A DNA stretch of 64,000 nt from Mycocentrospora acerina (GCA_022701365.1 JAKUHH010000167.1:124001-188000), one strand, 5' to 3'. Counted from the stretch's first letter, positions 24,389-35,294 are shown. Translations and numbers: made by a program. Notes: generated by a model not told the origin, from the sequence alone.

Positions 24389-25985
24389 TCACGAACCTAG
24401 CTCTCTCTTTCCGAATATCCACCCGTTCATCCACAACAATGCAGGTATGGCTGTTACGCCTGACAATAGCCCCAGAACCCAACCCATTGTTGCCCAACCC
24501 TTATGCTCCACAACAAATCCAGCCAGAAGTGGTCCAATCATACAGCCCCCTGCAAACGCGACATTGAATAAAGCGTAAGCTTGCGCATAAGCTCCTCCAG
24601 GTCCAAATCCCGGATGGCCACGAGCAAGCATCGTCTTCTCCTTTGCCTCAACAATGCTTGAGATTTCCGCCATTATCGGTGGAAAGGTAAGAGTGAGAAA
24701 CAGCCCAGCCACAGCGAGTAAAGCACAAAGTAGTACCTTATCTCTGATGCTATTCTCGTCGATGAAACGTAGGCATACGAAAGGTGCGCAGGCACCAAGA
24801 AAACCAATGACTGCGGGATAACGACCACCATACTTATCACTAAACCACCCAAAAACAGGCGCCAAAAAGCTGGGAACAACAATGGGTAGGAAGAGGAGGG
24901 CTGCACCAGTTGAATCCCAATTAAACAATGTTGCGGCGCGGATTGTGAGGACAGAGTCGAAAGAAGTCATAAGAGAGGCTTGAATAAGAGAGCAAAACAA
25001 AGCAGCAAGGAGACGGCGGGAATAAAGGAGGGAGATCACTGGTGGCAGACGATCGCGGAGTCGTGATCGAGGAAGTGAGGTATCTATGACTCCCGCTTCC
25101 GGCTGGGTTGTTGGGGATATTGGCATAGTCTTCTCAGGATCAGCAACTGGACCTGCGTTTCTTGTCCTGTAATGATCCGGATTGTCGTTTGCAACAGCCG
25201 GTGTTTGTACTGCATCAAGGTCCCATCTTGCTGCTACCTTCTTCTCCACAAGCAACAGACGAAGCACAATGTCAATCCCAATAAGTCCATAGGCCATGGC
25301 AAAAACAGCATCGTAGCCAGCGTTATCGTAAACAACTCCACCAAGTAGTGGGGCTATGAGAATTCCAAGTGACATTCCAAGGGAGACATATCCCATACTT
25401 TGGGCGAGTCGCTCTTGGGGAACGGTATCAGCTAGGAGTGCAAGGCCAACCACCCATCTGCAAATATCAGCTTATGCGTGGTGTCAGACGAAGGGCGCCG
25501 AGATAGACAAGTACTTACACGACCGCAGCCGATGCACCCTGCAAAACACGTCCAGCAATCAAAATCCCAGTTGAATCGCCAACGTGCAACAATACTGTTG
25601 ATCCCAACAACGCAAATAGGCCAAAGAGCAGTGGAGATCGACGAGACGACCCGCGGTCTGCAAGCCAACCGCATATTGGAGAGAAAGCAAGAAGAGCTGC
25701 GCCGTAAATAGCGATAAGAACAGAAACCCAATACTGCACTCTATCCGCTTCGACGTGACTGCGTGATTGCATAGCGAACGGGATGACAGGGACAATGACT
25801 CCGTACAAAAACATGTCCTGGGGTGATCAGTTTCCAGCTTTGACCATCATATAATCAACACGTACTGTGAAAACAGCTAGAGCTACAGTTCCGATGATGA
25901 ATCCCTCTGAGCTTCTAAACTTCAGCATAAAAGGCGGTTTTGTGCCATGCTGCGTCAATGACGACAACCATCGTGGTCGCGTCAT
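24389..25985 (-). CDS. MFS transporter of the drug:H+ antiporter-1 / vesicular amine type
   Basis: Three exons (25866-25985, 25519-25817, 24389-25457) join in frame to 495 residues. The first exon begins MTRPRWLSSLTQHG and ends in TM1; the junction gives VFTDMFLYGVIVPVIPF, a signature of DHA1/vesicular monoamine-like carriers. The loop 2-3 motif is FSPICGWLADRGSSRR. Motif C-like text ASAAVVWVVGLALLAD follows, and a second antiporter-type loop is GWFSDKYGGRYP. Twelve hydrophobic segments are plausible, with a hydrophilic central loop of about 70 residues. Such proteins pump drugs or metabolites out of the cell or into vacuoles. The substrate is unknown and no biosynthetic gene is adjacent. Intron ends are GTACGT...CCCAG and GTAAGT...TGCAG. 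Confidence 0.88.
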
Positions 25986-27122
25986 GATTTGGAAAAATCA
26001 CTTTTGCAAAAAGACAAATGATGCTAGACTAGTTGATGCAAGGACATGGACGCACAAAAACGATACAGGACAAAAACTTAGCAACCCCCTAAAAATCAAT
26101 CATGTAGAGAGAAACTGTTAGATCACGCTTCGGATGCCAAGTCGCGACGGAAACTGGACTCCGTGGAGGCCGAGGCCTGTCCCCGCTGAAGTGCATCCGA
26201 GTATTTTAAGATCTCCGTAGCGAGTAATAATATCCTATGGATTTCCCGTGTCGAACTTCTTTGGGATAAAGAGCAAAAAGACTACTTATTGTAGTTATTG
26301 TGTAACACGAAATACTACACGGCAAGTTCGAACGTTCGAAGCCGGCCAAATAAAAGCTCAACGAGCGCCCACTGCGCAACACGCACTCAAAGCTGTACAA
26401 AGCCGAGACATAACCAAGTGCAGTATAATAACATATAGTGGTTGATTGAAACGACGTGTTTTCACGCGTCTTTAACATGAGGCTACTGACTGCTCTTCTC
26501 AACATCGAGACTCCTTTTCACCACAATGCCTACACATCCATTGCCATCTCGCCTGTACGACGCTTGCTAGCAAATGTAATACCTAGCACCTACGAAAGAG
26601 GCAATCGCGCTTCCTCCCTAATTTTTGCACGGTGCAGTCAAGCAGCAACTAGATTCTCACGTATTGTCTGTCCCGAGTGGATCAAGCGATGAAGAATCAC
26701 CCATTGGCGAATACGTCTAGCGTATGACGCAAAACGATCCTGACCTGACGCTTGCGCTAGCTACCGACATACTTAAAAGGTTGGTATAGCCACCATCGAA
26801 TTTGCTATTATTTGGTCATCTTGTTCGCATATTGACAATGTGGTACTGTTCGAGTGTGCCGACTGCAAGATCGACGTATAAAGAGTGAAGTCGTTTCATA
26901 GCTAGGAATACCTACTAGCGTGCTCGTCGTTGAAAACAGCAAAGGTAGAAGTAGAAGTATCACTCAGATTGTATTGAAGAACGAGGTATTGAACACGAGG
27001 ATTATATTTCAAATCGACTACAGGGTATAAATTAAGCACCACATAACTAACATTACAATGAGGGTTGCCCGACAAACAGTTCATAAACGAACGCACAGTT
27101 TGCAACTCCTTCACACATCGAT
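25986..27122. other. Intergenic region between two transporter genes
   Basis: 1.1 kb with no supported gene. It includes the promoter of the DHA-type transporter and the 3' flank of the nucleoside transporter. Short frames near 26200-26700 carry no motif. Confidence 0.4.
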
Positions 27123-29124
27123 CTAAGCGCCGCTCGAGAACTTGCCCTGGTCAACGATGACCAAACCGGCGACACCGGCACTGGACAAGGTAGAGAAGAC
27201 ACCCGAGATCAAAGCTGACATAGCGAGACGGGAAACATCACCGCTACGACCGGGGCTGATCTGGCTGAGCACACCAATTTGAGTACCCAGGGATCCGATG
27301 TTGCCGAAACCGCAAAGAGCATATGTTGCAATGACACGGGATCGTGGGGAAAGGGTGTGGTAATCGGAAGTCGGGTCGTCTTTGGCGACGAGTTGTGTGA
27401 AAGCAACGAACTCGTTGGTGATAACCTTGATACCGATAAGACGGCCGACGAGAAGCAAATCCTTGCCCTCGCGAGATACACCGAGCAAGAAAGCCACGGG
27501 GTAGAAAAGGTAGCCGAGGATAAGCTCGAGGGTAAGATCGTACTCGCCGTCCAAGTTGATGTAACGACCCCACCAGGTGAGGAGACCGTTGAACAAATCC
27601 AGAAGTGCAATAATGCAAAGCAGTGTGCAGATGATCATACCGGCAATCTTGATACCGAGCCAGGCACCGTTGGCAAAGGCGTGGAGGGCGTTGGCAGCCT
27701 TGTGCTCGTCATCATCAGGAATGACAACGCGTCCGGCAGTGAGTGTCTCCTCCTCCTCGGGGTATCGCAGCTTGCTGAAGGCGAGAGATGCGGGGATACT
27801 CATCACACAAGACGAGATCAAAGCCTGGGGGTTGAGACCCATGGAGATGTAGGCAACCAACACACTTCCGGCAATGGTCGCGAATCCGGAGCACATGACT
27901 TGGTGCATCTCGGCCATGGTGAGATGGGCAACGAAAGGCCTGATCAACATGGCAGATTCACCCTGACCGATGAAAGGAGAGGCAGAAGCGACGACAGCCT
28001 CGGCACCAGACACGTTCATAGCCCAGAAGAAGAAGACGGCGAATTTTCCGATGAACCATTGGAGAATACCCCAGTAGTACAGAAGCTGAACGAACGAGAC
28101 GAAGAAAATGATGGCCGGGATGACACCAGTGAAGAACCACGGGAGCTTAGGAACAGTAGCATCTGTCAAGAAGATGACACCAGCATTGGCGAATCCAAGC
28201 AACAGACGAGCTAGCTCGGAGATGAAGTTGAAGATGTCGTAACCAACGCCAGTTCGCAGGACGAAAAGAGCAATGATAAACTGCATCAACATGCCGACAA
28301 TGACTGTGTGCCAGTTGATCTTGGAGCGATTGCGAGAAGTGGCCCAGAATCCAGTGATGAAGACAAGCAGACCAAAGAGGGAAACGGCACGGTTAGCACG
28401 TGTGTTGTCCTCGCTCTCGGAGCTCACAAAGGAACCGACGATAATGACGGCAATTGTGAGGCCAGCACCCGCAGGTACTCGCAGCTTCTGTGGGATCATA
28501 CTGGCAATCCTGACGCCAGTGTTGTCCCAGACAAAACCCAGGGGTTTCATGATGAAGGTGGTGGATATGTGGAGAGTGATCAATCGGATCATGATGCAAA
28601 GGTAGAACAAGAAAGGAATAACCCAATTCTTATCATTGCGGTGAAGGACAAGACTCGCAATCCACCATCTGAAGCTGTCAGTCAAACCGCCCATGATACT
28701 CAAGTGGTATGCAGTGCGTTACTCACCCAGTGAAGAATGCTCCGACTAAGAGGTGGACAGGCAACCTGAATCGCCTGTACAAAACGGATGGCGACCATTT
28801 GCTCTTCTTGACCTCCTCGACTTCAGCCTCGGGGCTCGAAGAACTACGTGTTCCCTTCTCTTCAAAGTCGATTCCGCCAGTCTTCTCAATGTCGTGGTCG
28901 ACGTGGTTGTGGCGGTGGTGCAGGCCGTGGTCCAGAGGGCTGGCATCAGGAATGGTGCTCTTGTCGGCTGTGGTGCCGACCGAGTATACAGGCACGTCAT
29001 TGCCATTGTGAGCAGCGTGCGCGCTGTGGTGCACGTGCTCGTGATGGTGCTCATGAGAGATGTCGAGAGCGGGGTCGTCGTTGCGCACGACACCATGCTG
29101 CAAAGAGCTATTATGGGTGGCCAT
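27123..29124 (-). CDS. Concentrative nucleoside transporter (CNT family)
   Basis: Exon 1 is 28727-29124 and exon 2 27123-28674, separated by a 52-base intron, giving 649 residues. The start MATHNSSLQHG is preferred over upstream in-frame codons because the frame there lacks conservation-like text. The N-terminal cytosolic tail of about 130 residues is unusually rich in histidine and charge (HEHHHEHVHHSAHAAHNG). The core matches CNTs: Nucleos_tra2 N-terminal helices, then the gate region (ALFVLRTGVGYDIFNFISE). The substrate-site blocks are MNVSGAEAVVASASPFIGQG and the C-terminal YALCGFGNIGSLGTQIGVLS. CNTs import nucleosides with H+ or Na+ across the plasma membrane. A roughly 310-codon frame on the opposite strand is only the shadow of this gene. 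Confidence 0.95.
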
Positions 29125-31548
29125 ACTAACGATAGGCACGCGGGCAATTCCTAACAAGAAGTTGAAATGGACGAGGAATTGATGGCCTGTGGAATTGCCG
29201 GCCACAACGAGGGTTATATTTTCGCACAGTGATCGCGCTACCACAAAAGTGGAGGGCGTACTACCGCGGTCGGCCCATACCACAACCTCGAATTCCCGAG
29301 CGCGCTTACCTTGGCAACTGCCTCTTTGGATATGGCGGAAGCGCGATCAGACAGCGCCTGATTGGTCCCCGGTCATCTCCGCTAGCTTGACTGCGCCTAG
29401 TATTGATGATTTGGGCCATTTACTCGCTACAGAACTGACAGCCCTCTCGTGTCAAGCTCACCCATCGCCGGCGGACGATGCGTGGGCTTGAACAACGGGC
29501 AAGGATTTGTTATCTTCCCCAGGCTTGATAGTCGGTAGCTAGCCAATCGTGACTCCGAACGTGCCCTAGCCAGTCTTAGTTTGTGATAAGCGGCGGCGAA
29601 TATGGGTGGGGCTTCGGCTCAGGCGCTGGATTGGGCTTGGTGGGCGTTCTCGAAGCAACCCGCCCCAACTTGACATCCTCGTGCTCACCGAGTAGCTTCT
29701 CATGCAGGAACCTGGGGGCAGCAGCGGCGGCAGCAGCAGTAGCAGTACACAAGACTCATGTGAACACTCAAGACTTGGATCGACGCGAAACACACTGGCG
29801 GGACACCTACCGCGAAGCCCGACTCGCAAACATCCAACTTGGCTATGGCGCACACGAGCAATGCGGATCATATGCACAACGTCCAGGCAGTTTGACGCAG
29901 GTCAGCCACCGTTTCCACCGTTATCAGCAGGTTGCATTCTTAGAGCCGGCACGCATCACAGTGAAGAGGAACGTTTGCCACTCACAGGCTTTTCGATCCA
30001 TCTTCTCGAAGCTGTCCTCGTTGTACAACGTAAAACAAGCGCCACATTCCCGATACCGATAACCAGGCTGACGCTAGGCTAATATACCGTCCGTTGGCGC
30101 TCGTATCGTTTACTGCATCAGCGGGAGGTCTTATCAAATCTCGACGTATCTAGTCACTTGCACCGAATTGATGCAGCGGAGGTCGCCTCTGCATGCACTT
30201 TGAGGGGAGCATAGGGCGCAGACGAGGCACTCTCGAGATGCTTGGGACGAGCCTTGGTGATGGTTCTGCACGCAACTCGCATGCAGTGCCCCGGATGTTG
30301 CGGGTTGGGCATTTCCCCGCAGTGGGCCGTCCTAGAGGTTCATGCTCGAAGCGGCTGGACCTCACGTGTGTAGGAACTGATGCAGCAAGTGACATTCATA
30401 ATTCGACCTGCGGAAATTGACACACTCGAGCGTTCTCTTCTTCGGCTCTATTTTGCAAACGTTAACACTAAGCCGAGTCCACCTTTTTTCTAGATCGCAT
30501 CGTCACTTTCACGATCCCAACATTTTTTTGGGGGAGACAACAAAACATTCACTTCGCACCCTTTTGCAGTGCTGAATGTCTGACAAGTCCATTCCTGATC
30601 GTCTGCCCGACTATCCCTGTCCTCCTTTTTCCAACGGGAAGATTAACTTCCATGATATGATATGATCCCAGCCCACGTGCAAGGGCCAGACAAATCAAAT
30701 TCCAAAGCGACTTCGCTCCCGTTTTCAGAGGCGTTTGGCCGTCTAGCGTCAGGCCCCTTCTCGTACGCCGAAGGATTCGCGGCACAGTCTACCTATCTTG
30801 ACAATTTTATTCCCAGTCTCGACCGTCACATGCTATTGGAAGACATGGTGTGCTGTACTAGATGATAGAGCAGGATCACCTTTCATAAGCATTTTTTGAT
30901 AGGAGATCGCCTTGCCGCGAGATTTTTGCGGCGGGTAGATACGGGCAGTCTCCAAAGATCCTTTTGGAGTGATATGCTCGAGGCTAGGCGGTTTAGATTA
31001 TCGCAGTGTTAACTATGTGGACCCGCGCCTAGGCATGGGAAGTACATAGGTATCTACCAACCCATGGTACGAAATCGGTTGACACATAACTCCCTTGGCT
31101 GCAGCAGACCCATGTTGTTGATCAGTACATCAAGTCTTGAGTTTGCGGATTCTCGCGGATTCCAACCTTGCAGCATACTCATCCACAGGCGCCCACCGAC
31201 AATGTAGAACTCGACTCTTTTTGCCTTGTTTCACGCACACACCAAAAACATCACGCGTTCGTCATCACCAAACGATTCACCATGATGGATACCTACTACG
31301 ACCATCACATACACCCTCGCCAATACTGCCGATTCGCAGAAGAGTGTTCCGTCGCCGCCTCTACGCAGTCTCGAAAAGAAGGAGTCGACCTGCACACTGT
31401 CCTGGGCTGTATGTTCACACGTCGTCTTACACACGGATGTATTCTGAGAGGCAACAAAAAACTATCCAACCCATTATTACCTGTCGTGAGCTCCGGTGCC
31501 ACCAAGACACTTGCTCTGGAAAAAAAAGGGGGTGTTTGTCCTATGTGA
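29125..31548. other. Intergenic region between CNT and the tandem repeat
   Basis: 2.4 kb without a gene I can support. The CNT promoter lies at its left end. Overlapping frames at 29583-30082 include an alanine/serine run made from a GCAGC microsatellite (about 29715-29745), and frames near 31137-31565 have no domain. No RNA gene seen. Confidence 0.4.
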
Positions 31549-31730
31549 AGGCACTCACTTTCTAACTCACTCACTAACTTGCTTACTCACAAACCTACTT
31601 CTAAACTTACTTCCTCACAAACTTACTTGCTCACCAATTTACTTACTCACAAACTTACTCACTAACTAACCAACTTACTAACTCACCTACTCACTTACTC
31701 ACTTACTCACTCATTCATTCATTCATTCGT
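31549..31730 (+). repeat. Degenerate ACTT/ACTC tandem repeat
   Basis: About 180 bases built from variants of a roughly 12-16 base unit such as CTTACTCACAA, passing into pure ACTC/ACTT tetramers and finally ATTC repeats (31711-31728). The strand is purine/pyrimidine skewed: almost no G on the plus strand. It lies about 370 bases from the LTR-like element. Confidence 0.75.
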
Positions 31731-32078
31731 AAAATCCAGCCGTAACACGCCGAAGCGATAAAAAAACACTCAAACTTTAACCAGACCATCCTCATATTGT
31801 CTCAAGTCTAGAACAATCTTTTCTTTCAAAAAAAAAAAAGTGGAATGTCACTCTCAGGAAATGCACTTAAGCGATATGACCAACTCCCCTTACCCTGGCT
31901 GATCAGACGGGAGGTGATATTATTGGTGTGCCGACGTATGATATAAGAGCAGACGGACTGTACCGAGAGAGAAACATGATTGATGGGGGTTTAAGGACGG
32001 GGAGGGTTTTTTCGTTCTCCTTTTCTTTCATATAAAGTGATTGAAGGAAGAGACAGGAAGATCGTGAGAAATATATGG

Positions 32079-32099
32079 GTAGATAGGTAGGTAGGTAGG
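32079..32099 (+). repeat. TAGG microsatellite, left part
   Basis: Short GTAG/TAGG run interrupted by the 118-base element that begins at 32100. The same repeat continues at 32218-32243 on the other side, so the element appears inserted into one TAGG array. Confidence 0.7.
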
Positions 32100-32217
32100 T
32101 GTCAGGACACAGCTCTATTCCACTATGCCATGCAAGCCAAAAAGGTACTATGATCTATCATCTGATAGATCCTGGAATAGAACAGTACATATCCTCAGGT
32201 TGAACCACTTCCTGACA
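32100..32217 (+). mobile_element. 118-base solo-LTR-like element, copy A
   Basis: The element starts TGTCAGGA and ends TCCTGACA, giving perfect 8-base inverted ends in TG...CA form. It is flanked on both sides by GTAGG, a 5-base target duplication (although this copy sits in a TAGG microsatellite, which weakens that sign). Its reverse complement matches 51485-51602 over the same 118 bases with 7 substitutions and no gap. An internal near-palindrome GATCTATCA/TGATAGATC lies at its centre. TG...CA ends plus 5-base duplications are the hallmark of LTR retrotransposons, so I favour a solo LTR; a small DNA-transposon derivative (MITE) is the alternative. It lies 356 bases beyond the GCN5 stop codon. 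Confidence 0.75.
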
Positions 32218-32243
32218 GTAGGTAGGTAGGTAGGTAGGTAGGT
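32218..32243 (+). repeat. TAGG microsatellite, right part
   Basis: About six TAGG units directly after the LTR-like element, the continuation of the array at 32079-32099. Confidence 0.7.
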
Positions 32244-32572
32244 AAATAAAGTCGCGTTGTTGAGTCAAATTGCAAAGCTTCTGGGACAAGACAAGGCGGG
32301 AGTCATAGAAAAATACTTTCCATTCCTTCGAAGTAGACCAAGCAGATAAATAAATAAAACAATCAAATAGATTAAAAACACAAAAAATTGGTATACCTTT
32401 TTCTCCAGTTCCCTCCCAGCCCGAAAAACACCATTCCCAGACAACACCGACCCAAATGCCGCTAGAAGGGAGAATACGTAAAAACATTTTTTTAATACTC
32501 TTTCTGATTGCCGAGAATAACAACAGCAAAATCGACAATAACAGCCTCTGAAATATACTATTGGTGGTGTAT

Positions 32573-34183
32573 TTATTTTCCAGTGAATTCACCTTCGAGA
32601 TGCTAAAATGTATTAGCATACATGTATATTGTTGAGAATGGAACATAAAAGGGGACAACAAGGGATAACTCACCGACCACTCTGGAATTTCCCTGATGCG
32701 CTGCCACATGTACCTTTCCAGTCTCGTGGCCGCCTTGGCATACGGGGTGCTCTCGTTATTGTATTTTCGACAATTGTCAAAGACCAATTTGGCGTCGCGG
32801 ATAAAGTCCTCGGGGGTGGGGTAGAGGTCCTTTTCGTGTTTCTCCTCCATGGTGGCCAGGTCCATGGGTTCTTTGATGACCTCGTAGTAATCGAGGACCT
32901 CGTCTTTGTTGACGGGCTGCTGAAAGGGCCAGGCGTTGCTGTTGTTTTGCATATCGTTGAGGAGGTGTAAGAGAGTGTTGTAGTTTGGTCCGTGGCGGGG
33001 GGCGCGGGCAAGCTCGTCCATGACGGGGGACCAGCCACTGCTCTTGATTGCGGTAATGGTGAGGGGGTCGATGGGCTTTAGGTCGCCTGGTGCGCCTTTT
33101 GCCCATTGTGCAGGTGGCTGATGGACCTGGTTTGATTTGCTGACGGCGTGGATCTTGGCGTTGACGCATTCCTTCTGCTTAAGGAGCATGCGGCCGCTCT
33201 CGAGGTAACGGATTTTGGGGACCATGCTGCATTGCATGATGGTGCCGCCCTCGTAGTCCTTGATGTAACCCATCCAGCGGCTCTTTTCGAGGGTGATTTC
33301 CTTTGTGAAGCCCTGCTTTTTGAAGTAGCCAATGGCGTAGTTGTCGGCATAGGTCAGGAAGTGCATGACGGTGGAGGTGGCTTTTACATAGTCCTTGAGG
33401 TGGGACATGAGGTGGGCGCCGTAGCCTTTGACCTGCTGGTCCGAGGAGATTGCGCAGAAGACGATTTCAGCGAACTGGCCGGCTGAGAAGGGGCGGTAGG
33501 TGATTCCGCTGTGTGACGGCATGTTAGCATGGATGACGACGGGGGCCGAGGGAGGCAGTGGCCATGTACGCACCCAACGACTTCGAGCGGATGCTTGACA
33601 ATGGCGATGCTCAGATGGGTGCGGTCGTAGACGAGACGGGCTATGTAGTCCTTGGGCATCTTGGGCAGCTGCTTCTGGAAGATGCACTTGAGGCCTGTGA
33701 GGATGATGGTGCTTTCCCTCCGGCCGTCGTTGTTGACGACGCGGAACTCAATCTCGCCATTGCGCTCCTCGATGACGGCAGGCTTCTCGGGGAAGGGGAC
33801 GATGCGCTGGACGGGTTTGGCGGGCGGGTCTTGGGGCGACGAGGGCGAGGGGCTGTCCTGCTTTGCGCGCTTTGGGGAGGTGGGGTCGAGGGGCTCGGTG
33901 GTTGCTTTGCGCTTGGCTGGAGAGTGGGGTGAGTGTGATGGCATTGGGGGGGAGGTGTAACGGCATTGATGTGAGGGGGAGGTGTAACGGCATTGATGTG
34001 AGGGGGAGGTGTAGTAGCATTGATGTGAGGGGGAGGTGTAGTAGCATTGGTATGACGGGGACGTGTAATGGACATGTGATGGTGCGAGTGCGAGTGCATG
34101 CGCGTGCACGTGTACGTGTGCGTGTGGGTGGGTATTGCGCGCAAGAGAGAGTACTCACCGTCTTCGGTAGTGGCGCCCGCCAT
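32573..34183 (-). CDS. GCN5: Gcn5 histone acetyltransferase, catalytic subunit of SAGA/ADA
   Basis: Four exons (34159-34183, 33574-33916, 32674-33508, 32573-32602) sum to 410 residues. The 25-base first exon encodes MAGATTED. The junction gives KRKATTEPLDPTSPKRAKQD, a basic N-terminus. The GNAT domain contains EIEFRVVNNDGR and the acetyl-CoA motif QVKGYGAHLM, with the catalytic glutamate in FAEIVFCAIS. A C-terminal bromodomain (about the last 110 residues) includes DYYEVIKEPMDLATMEEK and VFDNCRKYNNES. The protein acetylates histone H3 at promoters and its bromodomain binds acetyl-lysine. The last exon adds HLEGEFTGK; a frame that runs on past the donor to 32158 is an intron-retention artefact. 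Intron 1 (242 bases) contains a minisatellite. The promoter is shared with OST5. Confidence 0.95.
33941..34070 (-). repeat. 27-base minisatellite inside GCN5 intron 1
   Basis: Units beginning GCATTGATGTGAGGG start at 33963, 33990, 34017 and 34044, each exactly 27 bases apart. A shortened unit lies at 33941 and the last copy is degenerate. All lie inside the 33917-34158 intron, so copy-number change would not alter the protein. Confidence 0.85.
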
Positions 34184-34202
34184 GGCCGTGACTGTAGGCG
34201 TG

Positions 34203-34441
34203 TGCAGTGACCACTGTTTTGGGCAGTGACTGTAGGCGTGGGTGTGTGCAGTGACTACAGGCGTGTGCAGTGACTATGGTGGGCAGTGACTACTGTTGTG
34301 TGCAGTGACTGCTGTTGTGTGCAGTGACTACTGTCGTGGGTGTGTGCAGTGACTACAGGCGTGCAGTGACTATGGGTGGGCAGTGACTACAGGCGTGCAG
34401 TGACTACAGGCAGCGACGACAGACGTGCAATGACAACAGAC
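34203..34441 (+). repeat. GCAGTGAC minisatellite in the GCN5/OST5 divergent promoter
   Basis: A tandem array of variable 13-24 base units, each containing GCAGTGAC(T). I count eleven perfect GCAGTGAC cores and two degenerate ones between the divergent start codons of GCN5 (34183) and OST5 (34606). The repeated TGACT resembles half of an AP-1/Gcn4-type bZIP site. That functional reading is inference. Confidence 0.8.
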
Positions 34442-34605
34442 GTGCATGTGCATGTCGGGGAACGCGGAGGTCGCGCTAGTCAGCAGCAGCCGCGGATCGC
34501 CGCCAAGACGAGGCTGCCGCGTTCGCAGAGGACAGCGAGCAGCTTCACGGGCGCGCTGGGCCGACGCCAGACATCCACGCTCCTTGCCCTCGAATCCCTC
34601 CATCC

Positions 34606-34999
34606 ATGTCGAGCCCACTCCTAGGCGTCTGGGAGGCTGCCGCCAACTCGCCCTACCAGCCCGCCGTCGGCAAGAACACGCAGTTGACCGTCGGCGCCGT
34701 GCTGCTGCTGCTAGGTCCGTCGTCGCCCACGCCTGCCTGTCGAGCCATGCTAACCACGCGCCCAGCTTTCTTCCTGACGGGTGTTTTTGGCCTGAGTATG
34801 CGCCGCCCTAAGCCGTCCGCTCTGCGCCGCCTGCTAACACGCCGCCAGACCGCTCCGTCGTCAACCTGCCGCTCCTCGGCGCCCCGGCGTCGCTTGCATT
34901 TGGGTACGTCTGGGCTGCCATTGAGCACCGCAACCAAGAGCTAACCGCGACAGCTTCGGTGCCGTGTACATGATCTGCGCAGTCGGCGTCTACGTCTAG
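34606..34999 (+). CDS. OST5: Ost5-type small subunit of the oligosaccharyltransferase complex (TMEM258 family)
   Basis: Four exons (34606-34714, 34766-34780, 34849-34903, 34954-34999) add up to a 74-residue protein. It begins MSSPLLGVWEAAANSPYQP, has a first membrane helix around LTVGAVLLLLAFFLT and a second at LAFGFGAVYMICAVGVYV. The terminal GVYV matches the end of yeast Ost5, and the two-helix hairpin with short termini fits the family. Ost5 is a non-catalytic ER-membrane subunit that associates with Ost1 and Stt3 in protein N-glycosylation. The second exon is only 15 bases. Splice phases all agree (1, 1, 2). It shares a repeat-filled promoter with GCN5. The introns are GC-rich and lack the usual CTRAY branch text near some ends, so exact junctions deserve care. 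Confidence 0.85.
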
Positions 35000-35129
35000 T
35001 TTCTCGGTCCGTCTGGCGTTCAGGGCCTGCTGCTGCGTGTGTGTAGTAGTCTTATGGGAATGCAATAGAAGTTCAAGACTGCGAACCTGCCTCTGCCGTC
35101 CACCGTCCACCGTCCACCACCCACCGTGC

Positions 35130-35265
35130 CTCTACACCTCTACACCCACATACCCACCTAACTACCCACCCACCCACCTACCTACCTACCTAAACACCTG
35201 CCACCTACCACCTACCACCCACCTACCCCTACACACCCACATATTCACACACCCACCCTCTTCAC
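35130..35265 (+). repeat. Pyrimidine-rich CCACCTA/ACCT microsatellite upstream of RAD1
   Basis: The gap between OST5 and RAD1 is filled by degenerate CCACC/ACCTACC/CACCC repeats with almost no G on the plus strand. It directly precedes the RAD1 start codon and probably forms the 5' leader or core promoter. Confidence 0.7.
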
Positions 35266-35294
35266 GACAAACCCCCCATCAAACACCACCCACC

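Noticed and set aside
27279..28214. A 311-codon plus-strand frame opposite the nucleoside transporter.
   Set aside because: It is the antisense shadow of a clearly conserved CNT gene with biased codon use.
19020..29124. Possible secondary-metabolite or nutrient-uptake cluster of three transporters and a glucanase.
   Set aside because: There is no backbone synthase, tailoring enzyme or pathway regulator, and the families have unrelated substrates.
32100..32217. Calling the 118-base element a MITE.
   Set aside because: TG...CA termini and 5-base duplications fit LTRs better; kept only as the alternative.
32158..33687. A 509-codon frame that seems to extend GCN5 past its bromodomain into low-complexity sequence and the LTR-like element.
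   Set aside because: A perfect GTGAGT donor follows REIPEWS; splicing to TTTTAG gives the short HLEGEFTGK end. The rest is intron and 3' flank.
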